From assembly GCF_037042905.1 (NCBI RefSeq), contig NC_087256.1, positions 27,348,501-27,412,500 of the forward strand: a stretch of DNA of 64,000 bases. The letters are read 5' to 3'. The position numbers and the translations under genes are program-made. Shown here piece after piece: positions 1 through 15,400 of this stretch; within the stretch, counting starts at the first letter, position 1; every line of letters starts with the position of its first letter. Source of the DNA: Lytechinus pictus (taxonomy: Eukaryota; Echinodermata; Echinoidea; Temnopleuroida; Toxopneustidae). A model generated the notes under the pieces. The model was not told the origin of the DNA. It was given only the letters and a program-made list of their open reading frames with translations, and made no database searches.

Positions 1-35
1 ACCCTCCAATTTACTATTGTAATTATGATCATGAC

Positions 36-42
36 CATGATC

Positions 43-121
<79 letters not shown>

Positions 122-178
122 CCATCATCAACATCATCACCACCACTACCAACACCACCACCACCATCATCATCATTT
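36..178. repeat. (ATC)n microsatellite
   Basis: About 75 bp of pure ATC/CAT repeat (46-121) decays into CAC/ACC-rich variants. It sits downstream of exon 13 inside the GPAT intron. Confidence 0.95.
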
Positions 179-334
179 ACCACCGCTTTTGATTGACTCC
201 ACACACTAATGTAGTATATTAAAAAACCAATTGAATAACTTTGGAAGTGTCCTGCAAGAAGGTAACTGAACCTTCATTTTCCATCAAGAAATGTAAACCA
301 AATGACTCATTCTCTGTACATATATCACACTTAC

Positions 335-463
335 TAATCTATCCATTGGTGGTAGGTACCAAACATCAACAACCAGAGCCCAACTGGTCATCATCATCAG
401 CAGGTAACGAACCATGGAATACCGAGAGCTGTTCCAGAAGGCATCTCCAAACCGAGGATCATA
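335..463 (-). CDS. GPAT3/4: GPAT exon 13 (residues 367-409), last exon in window
   Basis: Lies between GACTGCAG| and TTA|GTAAGT. Encodes [18 protein letters not shown] and [15 protein letters not shown], matching [18 protein letters not shown] and the following segment of GPAT4. A perfect GTAAGT donor shows at least one more exon beyond the left edge. The opposite strand has an open frame over this exon that is only its shadow. Confidence 0.95.
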
Positions 464-3400
464 CTGCAGTCAGAAAAGCAATGGAAGGATATCCGTTAAG
501 AGATTCATCCGATTGGTAGAACTCAAATAGAACAAATTTTTGTCTTTCCACAATTAATTTTGTTTTTACCTTGTGACCTTCCGCCGACTCGTTCTGCAGG
601 CTTCTTCAGACTAGCGCCGAATTGCCGTAGATGGGGTAGCATCGGCAGCGCGGCAGTCCGTGAGAATGGGAATGTACATAGTAGAAATGGAAGCAGTTAA
701 CCTCTTGATTCTTTGACCCCAAAATCTAATCAGGGCCAGATTTCATAAAACTTTACAATTGTGGCTACTTTGCCATTATTGTTACCATGGAAACCTTGAT
801 ATTGATTGGCTGTTGAGCCATGTGACCATGTTAGTTTCTATAACAGAAAAGTGAGAGTTTTTATGAAATGGAGTCCAACGTCACCATCACTCCTACATGT
901 ATGTGTATACTTGGACCAAGTTCAAAGTTGAACCACCAAATGGTTCTTTAGTTTTTGTGAGAACACAAAGGATGGACGGACAACTCCCCCAAACAACAGA
1001 ATGGCTTCCGCACCACCAATGGTGCGCAAAGGGACAAAAATGGTCATGATTGTGGGGATGTTACTCATCAACAGGGTGCAGCTTGCGGCTCAGGTGCGAT
1101 AAAGGGTTAGGGGGTCTCTGTCTACATCACCGGGGGGGGGGGGGGGGGGGTCATAAAGCTGTTCTTAAGTTAAGAGTGACTGTAAGAAACGCCTGGTGAT
1201 CCCTTCATGTGGTAAATGATATTCACCATTAATTGTCCATCGGTGATAATTTAGTGCGTAAGGGTGGGTCACTAGTCGTTCTTAAAGTTGCTCTTACTTA
1301 CGAACAGCTTTATGAAACACCCACCTGGAACATAGCCAATGTGGCTCAGTGAAAAAGAGCATGCCGCTAAATCCCTCTCAAAGCCATACCAAAGATTTTC
1401 AAAATTGGGACCTTTGACCTTCTAGCCAGTTTCTTGGTATGTATGTAATTGAATGGATAAGGCTAATGACAAAATATTATGTTACTTAGGGCCCTCCAGT
1501 TACAAACAAAAATTTGAAGTGACTACTGTGGGTAAAAATAACGAGGTATCATTTTTTGAGTGATTTCATAGCGTTCATACGTCCAAACCTCAATATGTGG
1601 GACCTTAATGAAATTATTTGTCTTTATTTTCTACATATGAAAACTTATATTGCTCTATTATCTCAAATTATTACGGTTTGAGCAGTTAATGATGTGAAAA
1701 TTAAATGAAGTAAAATAGGGGTTGGACATAGAAAAATTTCATTATTTTTTGGAACTGCGCGTTACCATCCGCTGAAACTCAAATAGTACAACACTTGTCC
1801 TGCCAAAGCCAAGGTAATTAATTACTGACCACGGTTCGAAGCCCACTTGGTACGCTAGTTTACTTTGGATTTATTAAGGCAATGGATGACTTCTGATAGT
1901 AAGAATTAGGTGCTTTCTAAAATACATACAATCATCATTACCTTTATTGCAGCTGGGTATATCCGGCCACCAATTTCAAAGCTCCCTTTTTTGAACATCA
2001 TAACTGATGTGTTGTTGATACAGGTTCCTGAAAATATGCATTCAAAAATGAAATAAAAACAATAGGAGTGACAAGGTAATAAGCATAGTGGTGTTAAAAT
2101 AGGTTTATAATTCATCTATATACAGTGCATCCCACAAAAAAAAGAAACCCATTTTCAGAGACAGATTTCACAATAATAAGCCAGTTCACGGTTAGCTCAT
2201 TATCAACTTTTCTCAAATGACCTTTGTGATTTTTCATTAGGATAAGCACTTTCATTTTCAAATGTAGATGTTGCGTGAGCTTTACCGGTATAGTATTCGA
2301 ATTCTAAGAACAAAAGGCATTGTATAGACCAGGTGACTAGAATAGTACATCAGGGATAAAGTTTGGAAATCTGTTTTATTGTATGCCTTTGGCACATTTG
2401 ACTATTGTTTAGGCTACTGTCAAATACCAGTGATTATGAAGGCTCTATTTATTACTCTTCAGCTTGGATGTGATAAATATTTTGAAAGGAATACATGAAT
2501 AATCATCAAATCACAAATGCCTATGTCAGTGAATTTGAAAGCCACCTTCATGGTTGTCTCCAATGACCTTTTTCTGCTCGTGCACAGTTTACAACCGTGA
2601 ACAGGCTTATTAAATACGTGTTTACGATAAATTTGATATAATGGAATCTCATCTTTAATATGAGACCAACACCTCAGCAAATCATTCATGCATGGCAGAT
2701 TACAAACAATAAATATTGAAGCATGTCTGAAATGATTTGCGCAGAAACTTACATGTGAATCTGAATCTACTCTTATTTCAGGGATCAGTGAGAGAAATCT
2801 AACAAAGTATACAAAAGAAATACGAATGAGCCAATCTTTGAAGAAGCACGGTCGTCGTTTCATGACCCGATCTTCTTCAACTTTTCTGCGCAACCTGATT
2901 TTTACATTTATTTTTAAACTCGTCTTGCTAATTATTGCATGAATGTTCGTCTCATATTAGGTATCAAAATATAGAGGATTAATTAAATTGTATGACGATG
3001 TAAATGAAATATCATAATTCATTTTCCTTTGAAGAAAAATGGACATGGGAATCCCGATTTCCTTATTTATGGGACGCACTGTAAAATCAAACAACATACA
3101 GTATTCAGACCATGGGACAAACATACTTTATGGTATTGCCATATACATTAATTTCAAATGCAATGAGTATATCATTTATAATCTTTTATTCAATAAAAAA
3201 AATATAACAATTTTAGGATTTTACTGATCTAGTTTTGACAAGACTGGTACAATTAAGGATAAATTCCCATGTCTCACAAGTTGTCAGAATAATTGTCAAT
3301 AATTGTCAGTTGTCAAAAGAATTGAAATTATAATGGATAACATCTCAAAAATATAAACTTACCTTCTGGGAAAATCAGCATAGGCATTTTAGATGAATCC

Positions 3401-6400
3401 TCTACATGTTCTTTTAACCTGTAGGTCATATAAAAAAAAGTTGAAGATCGAAGAAAATAAAATATTTCTATATATTCTATATATTATATAACAGATGGAC
3501 ACCGAGCGTGATACCATAATACGTCCTGTAGGATGGGCGTATAAAAAATCAAACGCAACTAAAAAAAAATCAAATGCAACTTGAATTTCAACCAATAATA
3601 CATGTGTTTTCAGGAATTAGGCATTATCTTTTTTTAGCTCTTCCTGGAATGGGACCCGGAAGTCCATAGCACAACAAGCAGTTCTTGGTCTCATACAGCC
3701 TGGCCTTTGCCTTAGCTTACTGCATGGCCTCATGCACAACATCTATTATCTGTATGAATAAGGGTAGGTATGATTATTCTTACGTTTGCGTAACCTTTTT
3801 CCTGTCCCTCATCTCCGATCTTTCAAACCAGATATGATCCATACCAGACCAGCTCATGGCTTGTTGAATGATACCTAAGAACTTGGTGTGCTTCTGACCA
3901 ATCTACAAGTAATAGGTGGAAATACAGCAATTTATTATTATCATTTTTTTATTTAATGATATATATACATATATACATACATATATACATATATATATTT
4001 CTCTACATCTGTGTTTAAGGCGATTTTTTGGGTCTTCTTTCGTTGTTCGTAATGCGCCTTAACGCCCTCTACCTTCGTCTTTACGTCTATATGTGTATTA
4101 TGACGGAATAAACCCATTCATTGACTTCGCCCTTTCGTAGGATGTAGGCATATATATATATATTTCTCTTTTTTTATCATTTTTATTTGGTAGATTATAA
4201 GCATTTCATACATATACAGAGTTGTCAGAGTAACATTATTTCATAATCAAGTCTAGCATCAATATAGAATAACACTGTACAGTATAGATAATATGAACAA
4301 TGGTGATCCACGCTATTTTATTCACGAGTCCACTGTTTTGAATTAATGAGTCCACTCTTCAAACAGAATAAGATAGCGTATCTAACCATGGTAACAGGCG
4401 TCAATTTGGCGCACTGTGACAAAAGCGCGCATCAGCATTGGACATTTTTTTATTAACACGTCCGATACGTGCTAAATTAAGCGTAATTTATACAGGAAAT
4501 CTGCATAAACCATGGATTCAACCGTGGGTTATAAAAAACACCTTTGTGAATTCGGGCCTTGGATTTTACAAGGAATTATTTTGGCTGGGTGCCTGCACCC
4601 TTTTTTTCATAACTCTCAAGGGAAAACGCTGACAATGTCACGATATAATCTTCGTCTGTAGCTTCCTGATGTTCAATCGCTAAAGTTATAAGATAAATGC
4701 TCAGAGTACACTTCTTTAAAGTAAAATGAAAACTTTACTCAGAGAGGTTGCAAGATATAAAAAAAAATTACAATATTGAATTTTCATTTTAAAAATAAAC
4801 AGACAAATAAAGATTCAAAGTCCACTCTACTTTTGCAAAGTTGGATGATACTCAAACTTTTAATAATTCACATTATTGACCCTTAACTCTTTGCCCGCTT
4901 TGTTCGACTAACGTCACATACTGTACAGGAGACTGCCAAGTTCGACTCAAGTCACAATACACACAGAGTGCATAAAGTCTATTGTTCATACACTCATACT
5001 CAATAGTGGTGTGTGCATCGCATTGTGTTGTGTACACACCAAGCCTTTCTTTACAATTAACCAATCAAAAGCCATTGTGAGCTGAATTAGCATAGTCCAC
5101 GCAACCCCCCCCCCTTCAGGTTGCGTCTTGAAATTAAAGACATATTTAAAAAGCAACTCTTTCTCGAACAGACCCTTTAGGAAGGAATAGATGTGGAGCG
5201 TTGTGGCCCAGTGGATTAGTCTTCTGACTTTGAAACAGAGGGTCGTGGGTTTGAATCCCAGCCATGGCGTAATTTCCTTCAGCAAGAAATTCATCCACAT
5301 TGTGCTGCACTCAACCCAGGTAAGGTGAATGGGTACCTGGCAGAAATTTATTCCTTGAAATGCCACCGCGCTGTAAAAGGCTGCAGGGCTAAAGCCGGGG
5401 AAATAATATCCAAATCCTTTGGAAGCGCATAGGGACGTTATGACATAATGTGATATGCGCTATACAAGAACTGCGTTATTATATTATATATATATAATAG
5501 CGAGACTTACAAAAGCATAACAGTTGTCACTTGACAAGATAAGAACATCTATCGGTGAGGTGTGATTGGCTACACAGATTCCCCCTCCTTCAGCTCGATT
5601 CTCCCTGTAATAAATAAAATAGGAGAGAGAGAAGATAAGATATTGGGTGTTGACAAAAACAATAGAATAAATGATCCCATTTACACATGGGCCAGAGCTG
5701 CCAAGTTGTATTTTGCATTTTCAGTATTCTTATCCCCCAAAATCAGTATTTTGACCAAAAAATCAGTATTTTACTGTGTGAGATAAATATTTTCATAATA
5801 AAATGCTTGGCGCACTCGCCCATCACAGCGCTCAAGCTGCATGCAAGCTAAAATGTGCACTGCTCTTGCAGATGAAAAAAAAAAAACATTGAAACTTGTG
5901 TATATCTCACCCTGGTTTTTTACAAAATGATTGAAAAAAAAACAAGTTTCCTGAAATTACATTGATCTAATAACCATATTTGTGTACGTTTTATGAAATA
6001 GAGACATATAGAGATGATTTTTCTCAATAAATGCCGTATTTTGGTTGCAAAAACGTACTAAATACGGCTAAAACGTACTGGTTGGCAGGTCTGATGGGCC
6101 GGTTTCATGGAGTTGGCCTCACGCAGGAATCAAGCCGCCTCTCCCCAAAATAAAAATACTACTTATTACAAGCGCACGATACCGAGGTCAATGGTTTTGG
6201 GGTGGCGGGTCACAAATCAAATCTTTAAAATGTACATACATCTATCATACTCTAAGACCCTTGGGGCACGTTGGGGATGGGGGGGGGGGGTACCTAACAT
6301 GTAAGTGTGACTCAAAGTGTAACTTACACTCACACTTCAATTCACTGTAATTCCAATCTATATCTGGCATGGAACACATCGTCATATTGGTCAGATCATG

Positions 6401-9400
6401 TTCAGGTGATGATGATGATATTGACAATGACGGTGATGATGACGATGATGATAATGTTGATGATGATAGTGACGATGATGATAATTGATAATGAATATGA
6501 TGAGGATGATGATGGCGGGGATGATGATACTGACCATGACGGTGAAGGTGATGATGACAATGATGTTGATAACGATGATGATGCTGGTGCTACTGACGTT
6601 ATTATCGTGATGTGACGTGATGGTGATGGTGACGATGATAATGATGATGATGACAAAAATGTGATAACAGTAATAATAATGATATTGCTGTAAATGTTGT
6701 TTATGGTACACATCATCATATTGGTCAAATCATGTTCAGGTCATGATGATGGTGAGGATGATGATAATGTTGATGATGACAATTGATAATGAATACGATG
6801 ATCATGAAGATGATACTGACAATGACGGACATGATGATGATGATAATGTTGATGATGATGTTGATGATAATGATGACGATGATGATAATGTTGATGACGA
6901 CAATTTGATGATGTTGATAATTATGATGATGATGACAATGATGATAATGTTGATGATGATAATGTTGATGATAATGATGATGATGATGATAATGATGATG
7001 AGGAAAATGTTGATGGTCATGATGATGATGATGATGATGATGATGGTGATAAAGATGATGATGCTGGTGCTACTGAGATAATGTAAGTGGTGACAATAAT
7101 GATAATGATGATGATGACAAAACTGTGCTAATAAATAGTAACAGTGATAATAATGATATTGCCGTTGTTTCTGTTCTAGTGCATACAGTTGACACTACAT
7201 GAGAACCTTACTTATTATGATATGTGATGAGGGCTGAGAAACTCCTACATGCTATCCTGTAGACTGTCAAGCTGATGTACTTATTCAAAACTTTCTTGAT
7301 TCTGAGAAAAAGAAGAAAAATATTGATTTCATTAAGTTGATTACATCTATCACGCAGGGTCACTTTCTTGAAAAAGATCTTCTTAATTTCTATCACATGA
7401 AACTCTGCTAGCAAGAATCTCATTATGTATTTCTTTGTTTCTTTGCTTTCATCTATATGTTCATATGCTGTCTTGTAAACACTGGATGACTCCATGAGGC
7501 AAGTGTATGGTTATTCTTTACAAAAGGCAGACAAGTGATCAGTTTCTGATCCTGATTTTATTCAGTAGAAATCCTGGTCATCTTCAGAATCATTTATAGA
7601 TTTTATTGCAGTAATATTAAACATAATCAGACAAATATAAATGACAGCTAGAAACACATTTACAGGGGATTTGCACATAAAATCGTGTTTCAGGGCAATC
7701 GGGTCTGACATGCACGTACAAAATGTGGCATAACTTTGGACTTGTATAACTGGACATTACAAATTGGCCTTAAAGGAAACCAAAACCCAAGAAGAGAAGC
7801 AATCTTATTGGAAAGAGTAAAATGAGAGGAACAATTTAAAAAAAGTTTCATCAAAATTGGTTATGAAATAAGCAAGTTATGGACGATTAAAAAGTCTTGT
7901 TGTACATACTATGTGGATCCTCAAATTGGCAAACGTGCTTCAAAATGGCTGATTTTGTGGACAACTCTCCATTTGTTTTGTACACATATTTTCAGATTTT
8001 CCCCTTTATTTTACATATTTCACATTATCTCCTCCTGACCTTGGCATATATTATGTGGATTATATTTTCCCCATGACATATGTTGTGCTCAGAAAGAGGT
8101 AAGATGCAATTTGAAAGATAATGAGGAAAATCTGAAAATTTGTGTACAAAACAAATGGAGAGTTGTCCACAAAATCAGCCATTTTGAAGCACGTTTGCCA
8201 ATTTGAGGATGCCCATAGAAAGTACAAAAACAGTTTTTAAACTCCAATAACTTGCTTATTTCATAACCAATTTTGATGAAACTTTTTTTAAATTGTTCCT
8301 CTCATTTTACTCTTTCCAATAAGATTACTTCTCTTCTTGGGTTTTGGTTTCCTTTAAGAGTTGTGCATGAATTAACCAAAAAAAAGTTAGGAAACGTAAC
8401 ACAAAATCTTGTTTGCGATATGGTCTTATCGCACTATGCTCACCAGTCATCACCACTAATTGAAGTGGTTGTCAATGCCCTAAAACATCCTTACATATAA
8501 TTCAAAATGTGATATAAGACCATGTCATCTCATAAAACCATTTGCAAATTCAATTTAAACATGCCTAATCAAAAAGTTCATAAACCAACTGAAGAACAAT
8601 AAAACGTACATGTACCTACTTATTTCTCAAACAAACCAAAAAAGCTATTCGTTGGAGTCTGAGCTTGCATAAATGCAGGCATGGGTCTGTGGAAAGTGCA
8701 TGTTAGAGAGTACCGAAGCGATGACGTCAGTTGCCATGGTATCATGGCAGCCTGGTTCTAAACAAATGAACCCGCCGAATGAAAGCGTGTGTTTCTCATA
8801 GGAGAAAATGGCTGCTATCCGAATTTGATCGCTCGCAACCTATTTATCAGCCAAAGTCATTTGCAGATCGTCTGCTGCGACTCTGTTTAGAACCAGCCCG
8901 CCATGACACCATGGTAACCGACATCACACTTTGGTACACTATAGCATAATCACTCAGTCCCTTACAGGTGAAATGCAGTATATAACAGAGCTTTTTACTG
9001 CTACTGCAGTTGTGCTCAAAAGTTAGTGAACCTCACCACAAAATGCACTCCTTCATGCCGAGTGTTGAATGTAGACAACAACATTACAATACTAGTATTT
9101 GGCGAGCCCAGTGACATAAACTTTTATACTGAATGTAATATTTCATCACCAGGGCCCCATCTTACAAAGAGTTACGATTGATCCAATCAACCACAGCTAT
9201 GAAAAGCCAGCAACGTCAATGTCTAAAATACAAGCTTGTTTAGAGTAATTTCTAGATATGATGTATATTCATATATTTCTTGAGAATTCAGTATGCTTTT
9301 CTTTGTTTACAAAGGACATTGTAGAAATTTGATGGATTTCCATATACTGCAAATTTCCTGAAGAAAAAATTATGATATTGATGGATTTCCATGTACTTCA

Positions 9401-12400
9401 GGTTGATCGGATCAATCATTACTCTTTGTAAGACGGGCCCTGACTTCACAATTGAAAACATAGCAGAATTTTACCACTAAATATACAGTTGAGGCCAAGA
9501 GTTTACATACATCCATGAAATTCAGTGAGATTTGTTCGCTTGCCAAACATTGTAAAAATTTACTATATCTTCAGAAATATAAATACCACCATGACAAATT
9601 TGGTATCAAATGAAAGAATGTATTAAGCTCTTTCCCATGATTGGATGCCGTTGGATTAAAGTATATTTCAAGTGGACTTTTCTTTGAAGAAAAAAAGTAA
9701 TATTCGTGCCAAATGTATTCTATTGTTTGATATATTTTCAAACATCGTTTCATAGAAATATATAAATGTCAAATCTACAATTCATATTACATTTTATATC
9801 ATGATATGTCACCACTGAACAAAAAAATGTAATCAGAAATGATTGTGTTGAGAAGTAACTAGCACAAATATGAAATGTTTATGTCAAGTTTTCATTTCTA
9901 ATTTGTATAAAATTTGAAGATTTTTTGGGAAAAAATGACACCTAAATATTTTTCAGCTCCTGATGACAAAGCAATGTAATGAAGGGGCCATGACATACCC
10001 ATATGTTTGATTTCAAATTCGTCATTATAGCACAAATATTCTATAAGATACAGTAAATTTTATGATGTTTGGCAAGTGTCAACTTTTCTTTGAATTTCCT
10101 GGGTGTATGTAAACTTCTGGACTCAACTGTATATTAATTTTCTGGTGGGATTCAATAACTTTTGAGCAGCACAGTGTATAGATTATTTTTTGCTTTTAAT
10201 AGATTTTTTATTGTACTTACTTCCAATTTGGAAAGTAGCCCAAGAAAGCTCCTGAAACCACTAGATATGTGATCGCTATGGACAGGACTGCTAATCTGAA
10301 AGTATTAAAAAAAAACCAGCTGTATCATTCTATATACAAGGTTCCTAGCTTTTCAAGAAAACAAAATTTCCTGGTTTTTCCCTGATGAAATTAAAAAATT
10401 CCCTGATAATTATTTAAACCCATTCCCAGTTTTGCATGTTTTCTAAGTCGTTACCGTGAATTGCATTTTCAGTATAAAAACAATAATGTAAAACTAATAA
10501 GTACCACTATAACCAGTCATTCAATGGATGTTGTTTTGATATGCAACAAAATATATCAGAGTCTGACTGACTACCGTGCTTTCGACTTTTGGGCCGATCA
10601 AAATTCCCTGACTTTTACCTCATTGAGGCATTTTCCTCTGATTTGATGTATTTTTTGTCAAATTCCCTGATTTTTCCCTGACTGGAAAAAAGTAATATAA
10701 TTTTCCCTGATGGGCTGGGAACCCTGGTAATATTCTAAACACAGTATATTACATATCCTCAGTGAAAGTGCTCTCATACTGTCTAAATTCCACTATTAAT
10801 ATCCATATGAAACATTTGATATTCCTCATATGTTTATACCTTGTGACATTTTAGAAACAGAATTCAAGTAAGCATATATGTATATCAAAGGTCAGTTTAT
10901 ACAATGCAGTCATTTCTGCAGTCAGCTTTACAGCATAAAATGTGAACACACATTGCACACATAATTTGTATTTGCAGGAAAGGAAACCTTGTTGGTTTTA
11001 GACATGTGTACATGTAGCTCTTTGTATGATACATAACGCATAAAACTCAATGTTTCTATTTAATTTACTTCAATTATTTCCATACCAATTTTGTTCAAAC
11101 AAATGTCATCTACTGTATGTTGAAAACAAAGGATCTAACATCAATATTAGCATTTTATGTTCTAGCTGACAATGCAGTTGCATGTCCAAAAAATATACTT
11201 TTCCTCTTCTGAACAATAACTGAAAGTGGACCTTTTTCCTGTATTTAATTATCAAAGTAAAAAATAGCTTGTTTTTATGAGAAACTGCTATAATAGAGGC
11301 CAATTGAGTGGAGAGGCAACTAGTCAATGAATTAGTATAATAGAGCAGAATGAAACCTTTGGAACAAGATAGCTTGTGTGAAAACAGAAAAATCAACGAA
11401 GAAGATCAACGAAAGTTTGAGAAAAATTGGACAAATAATGAGAAAGTTATGAGCATTCGAATATTGCGATCACTAATGCTATGGAGCTCCTCACATTGGC
11501 AATGCGACAAAGATGTGTGATGTCACTTGTGAACAACTCTCCCCATTACTTTAGAATATATTTCACTTAAACTGCCTCTTTTATCACATCTATCAGTAGA
11601 TCATGTGTTCTTTCTATAAGATGGCATGTAAAACAGATTTTTAAAGAATACATTATGGATAAAGAGTTTGTATCACCATAAGAAAAAGTAAAGAGACATT
11701 TTTTGGGGTATTTTATAGTCCATCAAAGGGAAAGTTGTTCACATGTGACATCACACATCCTTGTCGCATTGCCAATAGGAGGATCTCCATGGCATTAGTG
11801 ATTGCAATATTCAAATGCTCATAACTTTCTCATTATTTGTCTGATTTTTTCAAACTTATTCTTTGATTTTTCTGCTTTGACACAAGCCTATTTGTTCCAA
11901 AGGTTTAATTCCCCTTTAACAGTCTTCTGTCCCATTGTAATCCACTTCGTCTTCTCGCAGATGATGCAATTTGCAGATCGCCTTCAACTGTCACGGCTGA
12001 ACCCATTTGGTTCGCTGTCAATTTGGTCTAACCGTCATTTAGTCTATGCCAAGTTGGTCTATTCCCACCCTGGCTACTTTTTATTTTGCACTTTGTCAAA
12101 TAAAATTTGGTTCATAACCAGTCTATCCTATCACAAAGAAGAGGTGTTTAACAAACCATGTGGATATTAGACAAAATGGCCTGTATTCTGAATTCAGGTT
12201 TGAATTAAACCCTGATTTAAAGTTGTGGTTCAACTATGGATAGCCAATGGGGGCACAAATCCCTGACAGTACAAATCCAATTTATTAACTCATTTGACGC
12301 TTAAATCATTCAGAACTGTCTGGGAATGATAACTGAAGTATTTTTCTTCATTATGAAAGCAAAAGGAAAGAAAATAGTCAACATAAGAAATATACAATAT

Positions 12401-15400
12401 AAACATAATTTTGGAATCCCCATAATTTTGGTAGAGTTAGAACTTGACTTCAGAATACGGGCCAATGGGTATAGCCTATTACTGGACATTAGGCAAACTG
12501 ACAAAGGGGCTGAATGGCAATTAGACCGAATACTCAGTGGACAAACTGGATGCAGACGAACTAAGATAGCCATGAGGGTTGAGACCATACGTATAATACA
12601 CCAAGTGGCGATTTACCTTTTGCCCAGGGTCCACGGGACGAATCGTTGGCGTCCGTCCGAACCGTTGTATCAGTCAATTTTGGTCAAATAATCAATTTTT
12701 CAGATTTTGGCAGAAAATGAAAGTACAAGTTCTATTCTATTTATAACTAAATTTCTAGGCAGCAATTTATTTTAGCTTCTGAGATATGAGGGGATTTTCA
12801 TGGCGAGGCCATGCAAATTGTTGAAAAAATGCGCAAATCCCATAGGCAATGTGTACTGTAGCAAAGCAAACAACAGCTGCACCGCTTTAACATAACAATG
12901 CGTGGACAGTGAAACCGTTGTATCGGTACTGCATTGACTTTGCACGTAAAAAAGTAATACGTTTTGATTGACCATGTGCATTGATATCGCGGTCAGGGTT
13001 GTTGTATCGCCTACATGTATGGCATTTTTGTACAGGGAAAATCTAAACCGCTATAACCGAAATTACAAGCATGTAGCTGTTTTGCAATATTTTCTCTGAT
13101 CCTTGGTTTTGCGTAAAAATAAAGATACCAATGTCAAGTAATTGCCTTGGTCTTTCCAACCATGTATTTTTCTAGCAATTAATAAGTTGCAAGGCTGGGG
13201 AACTAAGTGTGAAAATTACAGTAAACTTTTCTCTGAAATGGGTTTGCACCGTCGTATATGTGATACGATGGTTCGGATGACCACCGACGAAATAACATAA
13301 ATATTTTCTTGATCATACGTACCTCAGAGGGAGCAAGAAGCAGTACCGGAAAAGGCCTCCAATGAACCAAAGCACTGTCAGACGTAAACTAGAAGAGGAA
13401 AAGAAAGATGTAGGTTTAATAGTGAGAGAGATGGAGAGATGAAGAAAGAGAGAGAGAGAGAGAGAGAGAGATAGGAAGAAGGGAGGGAGGAGAGAGATAG
13501 GGAATAAACAAAGATTAATTATATAATTCACTCAATAAAGGTGAAGTTTGCCAATAAAACAAGTCCTTCCAAAATATTTCAGTCTTTTCCAAATTTTGTT
13601 GGTACAGTATCACAATTGGTGAAGTTGATGGGTATTAACAATCACTTCTTTGGCGAGCTGGATGTATAGCTTCAGAAAGAAACCAGCTGCATCCAACAAG
13701 TATTGAGATTCTCCCTCTGGGAAATACCATTCTTACTTCTTACAGACATAATATTGAAGCCAACGATGATAAATGACGGCTATGTGCAACTTAGGAGGCA
13801 AATTTCATGATTTTGGGGGAATATTGCCCTTATCCCTCAACTTTTCACTCGACTTCATCCAGTTCAGCATGAAAGTGATAATTGATCCATCACCTGAAAG
13901 CAAGAGGTGATTGTTTGCTTAATATATAATTCCACATCTAAAATCAATTATTTATATCTTCTATTTATCCACTCTTGAAAATAGTAGACTCCTGAATGAA
14001 ATAGCGTACTTTTCCATGGCAACAGGCATCACTTTGGTGCACTGTGACAAAATCGCTCATCAGCATTGGACATTTTTCTTTAATACACGTGGTAAATAAA
14101 TTATAAAGGAAATCTGCATAAACCGTGGGTTCAACCAATGGTTTTGAAAACCACCTTTGTGAATTTGGGCCATTACATGTATTAAAGTTTTAACACATGA
14201 TATGTACATCTACTGTACATGTACGGTACACAAGTACATGATGTAGGATGAGTATGATTTGTTTTTGCATTGCAAAATGACCTTGAATTATGCTATGACA
14301 TTGATAGGTAAACTTTGATCTGTGACACAATTCCCAGTCCATCTCTCTCCCTCTCTCTTCTTTCATCCGCTCTCTTTCTCTCTTCCTCTCTCTCTCTCCC
14401 AAATACTACATATTTGTTCATACACAGCATGGTGCATGGCAATGCCTACACTCGCATTGTTCCCCATGTTTACCCTAAAAAATACAGTTCATATCACCTG
14501 AAGTGCATCATGCGCAAAAGGGCTGCACAATACACATAAAGGTGATTTACATGGTTCCATGACTTTTGCTCCGGCGACAATTGCTCTGCTGTAAATTTCA
14601 CACACTAAGGGAATGACCAAAGTTTAATACACCCGAGGGGGGTATAATGCCCCATGACATTTTTCACGATAAATCTGCCACAAAAAAATAGTTTGACTGC
14701 ACTGCTCGCTGACATTCCCACTTTCAAGTTTCGCACAACTCTTGAGACCAAATTTGTGATGCCTGGGTATGTATTGGTGCATGTCAGACCAAAAATAGCT
14801 CAACATCGTAGTTTCATGGAGGTCTACAAAGTCATTACAAAATGGATTTTCAGCTACATCTACATGTAAAATTCATAAATGAGTGATTATTTTTACTTAT
14901 TGATAACAGTCATTTAATTTCATGCTATTTACAGCTGTAATAACATCATCAACAAATTTTCTTGAAAAAACAATTAAACTTAAAGCAAATAGATTTTGGT
15001 ACCAAAATTTCATTTTCAGTTACAATAGTCAGGAATGCTCTGAATTTTTTTCATCAAACATTAGCAATCTAGGAGCTTTATTTAGTGAATAGTGAATTAG
15101 AGCAAAAAGTATGATTTCATGAATAAGTATTAAGCATAATTAATTCAGATAAAACAAAACATATAAATCTAGTAGAATTTACCTATGCAACAATGTACAT
15201 GTGTAGATAAGACCACTCTCTACCATTGTGCAAATTTTCACCGCAGTTGCCCAATCCACAACAAGACCTTAAGGGGGCCATGAGACCCCCCCCCCCCCCA
15301 GCCAGAATGACAATAATAAAAAAAACTGGATTATTAGGGTTTAATAAGTTTCATTGTTGATATGCTCTAATAACATCATTATTGTGAATATGCATGGCAT

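Noticed and set aside
241..335. Last GPAT exon between exon 13 and the window edge
   Set aside because: The minus strand has a TTGCAG acceptor-like site near 286 but the following codons do not resemble the GPAT C-terminus.
241..519. Plus-strand open frame of 92 codons
   Set aside because: It lies antisense over GPAT exon 13, whose minus-strand reading matches the family and has proper splice sites.
6307..7081. Several open frames rich in Met/Asp or Ser/Ile
   Set aside because: Translations of an imperfect GAT repeat in different frames; no coding signal.
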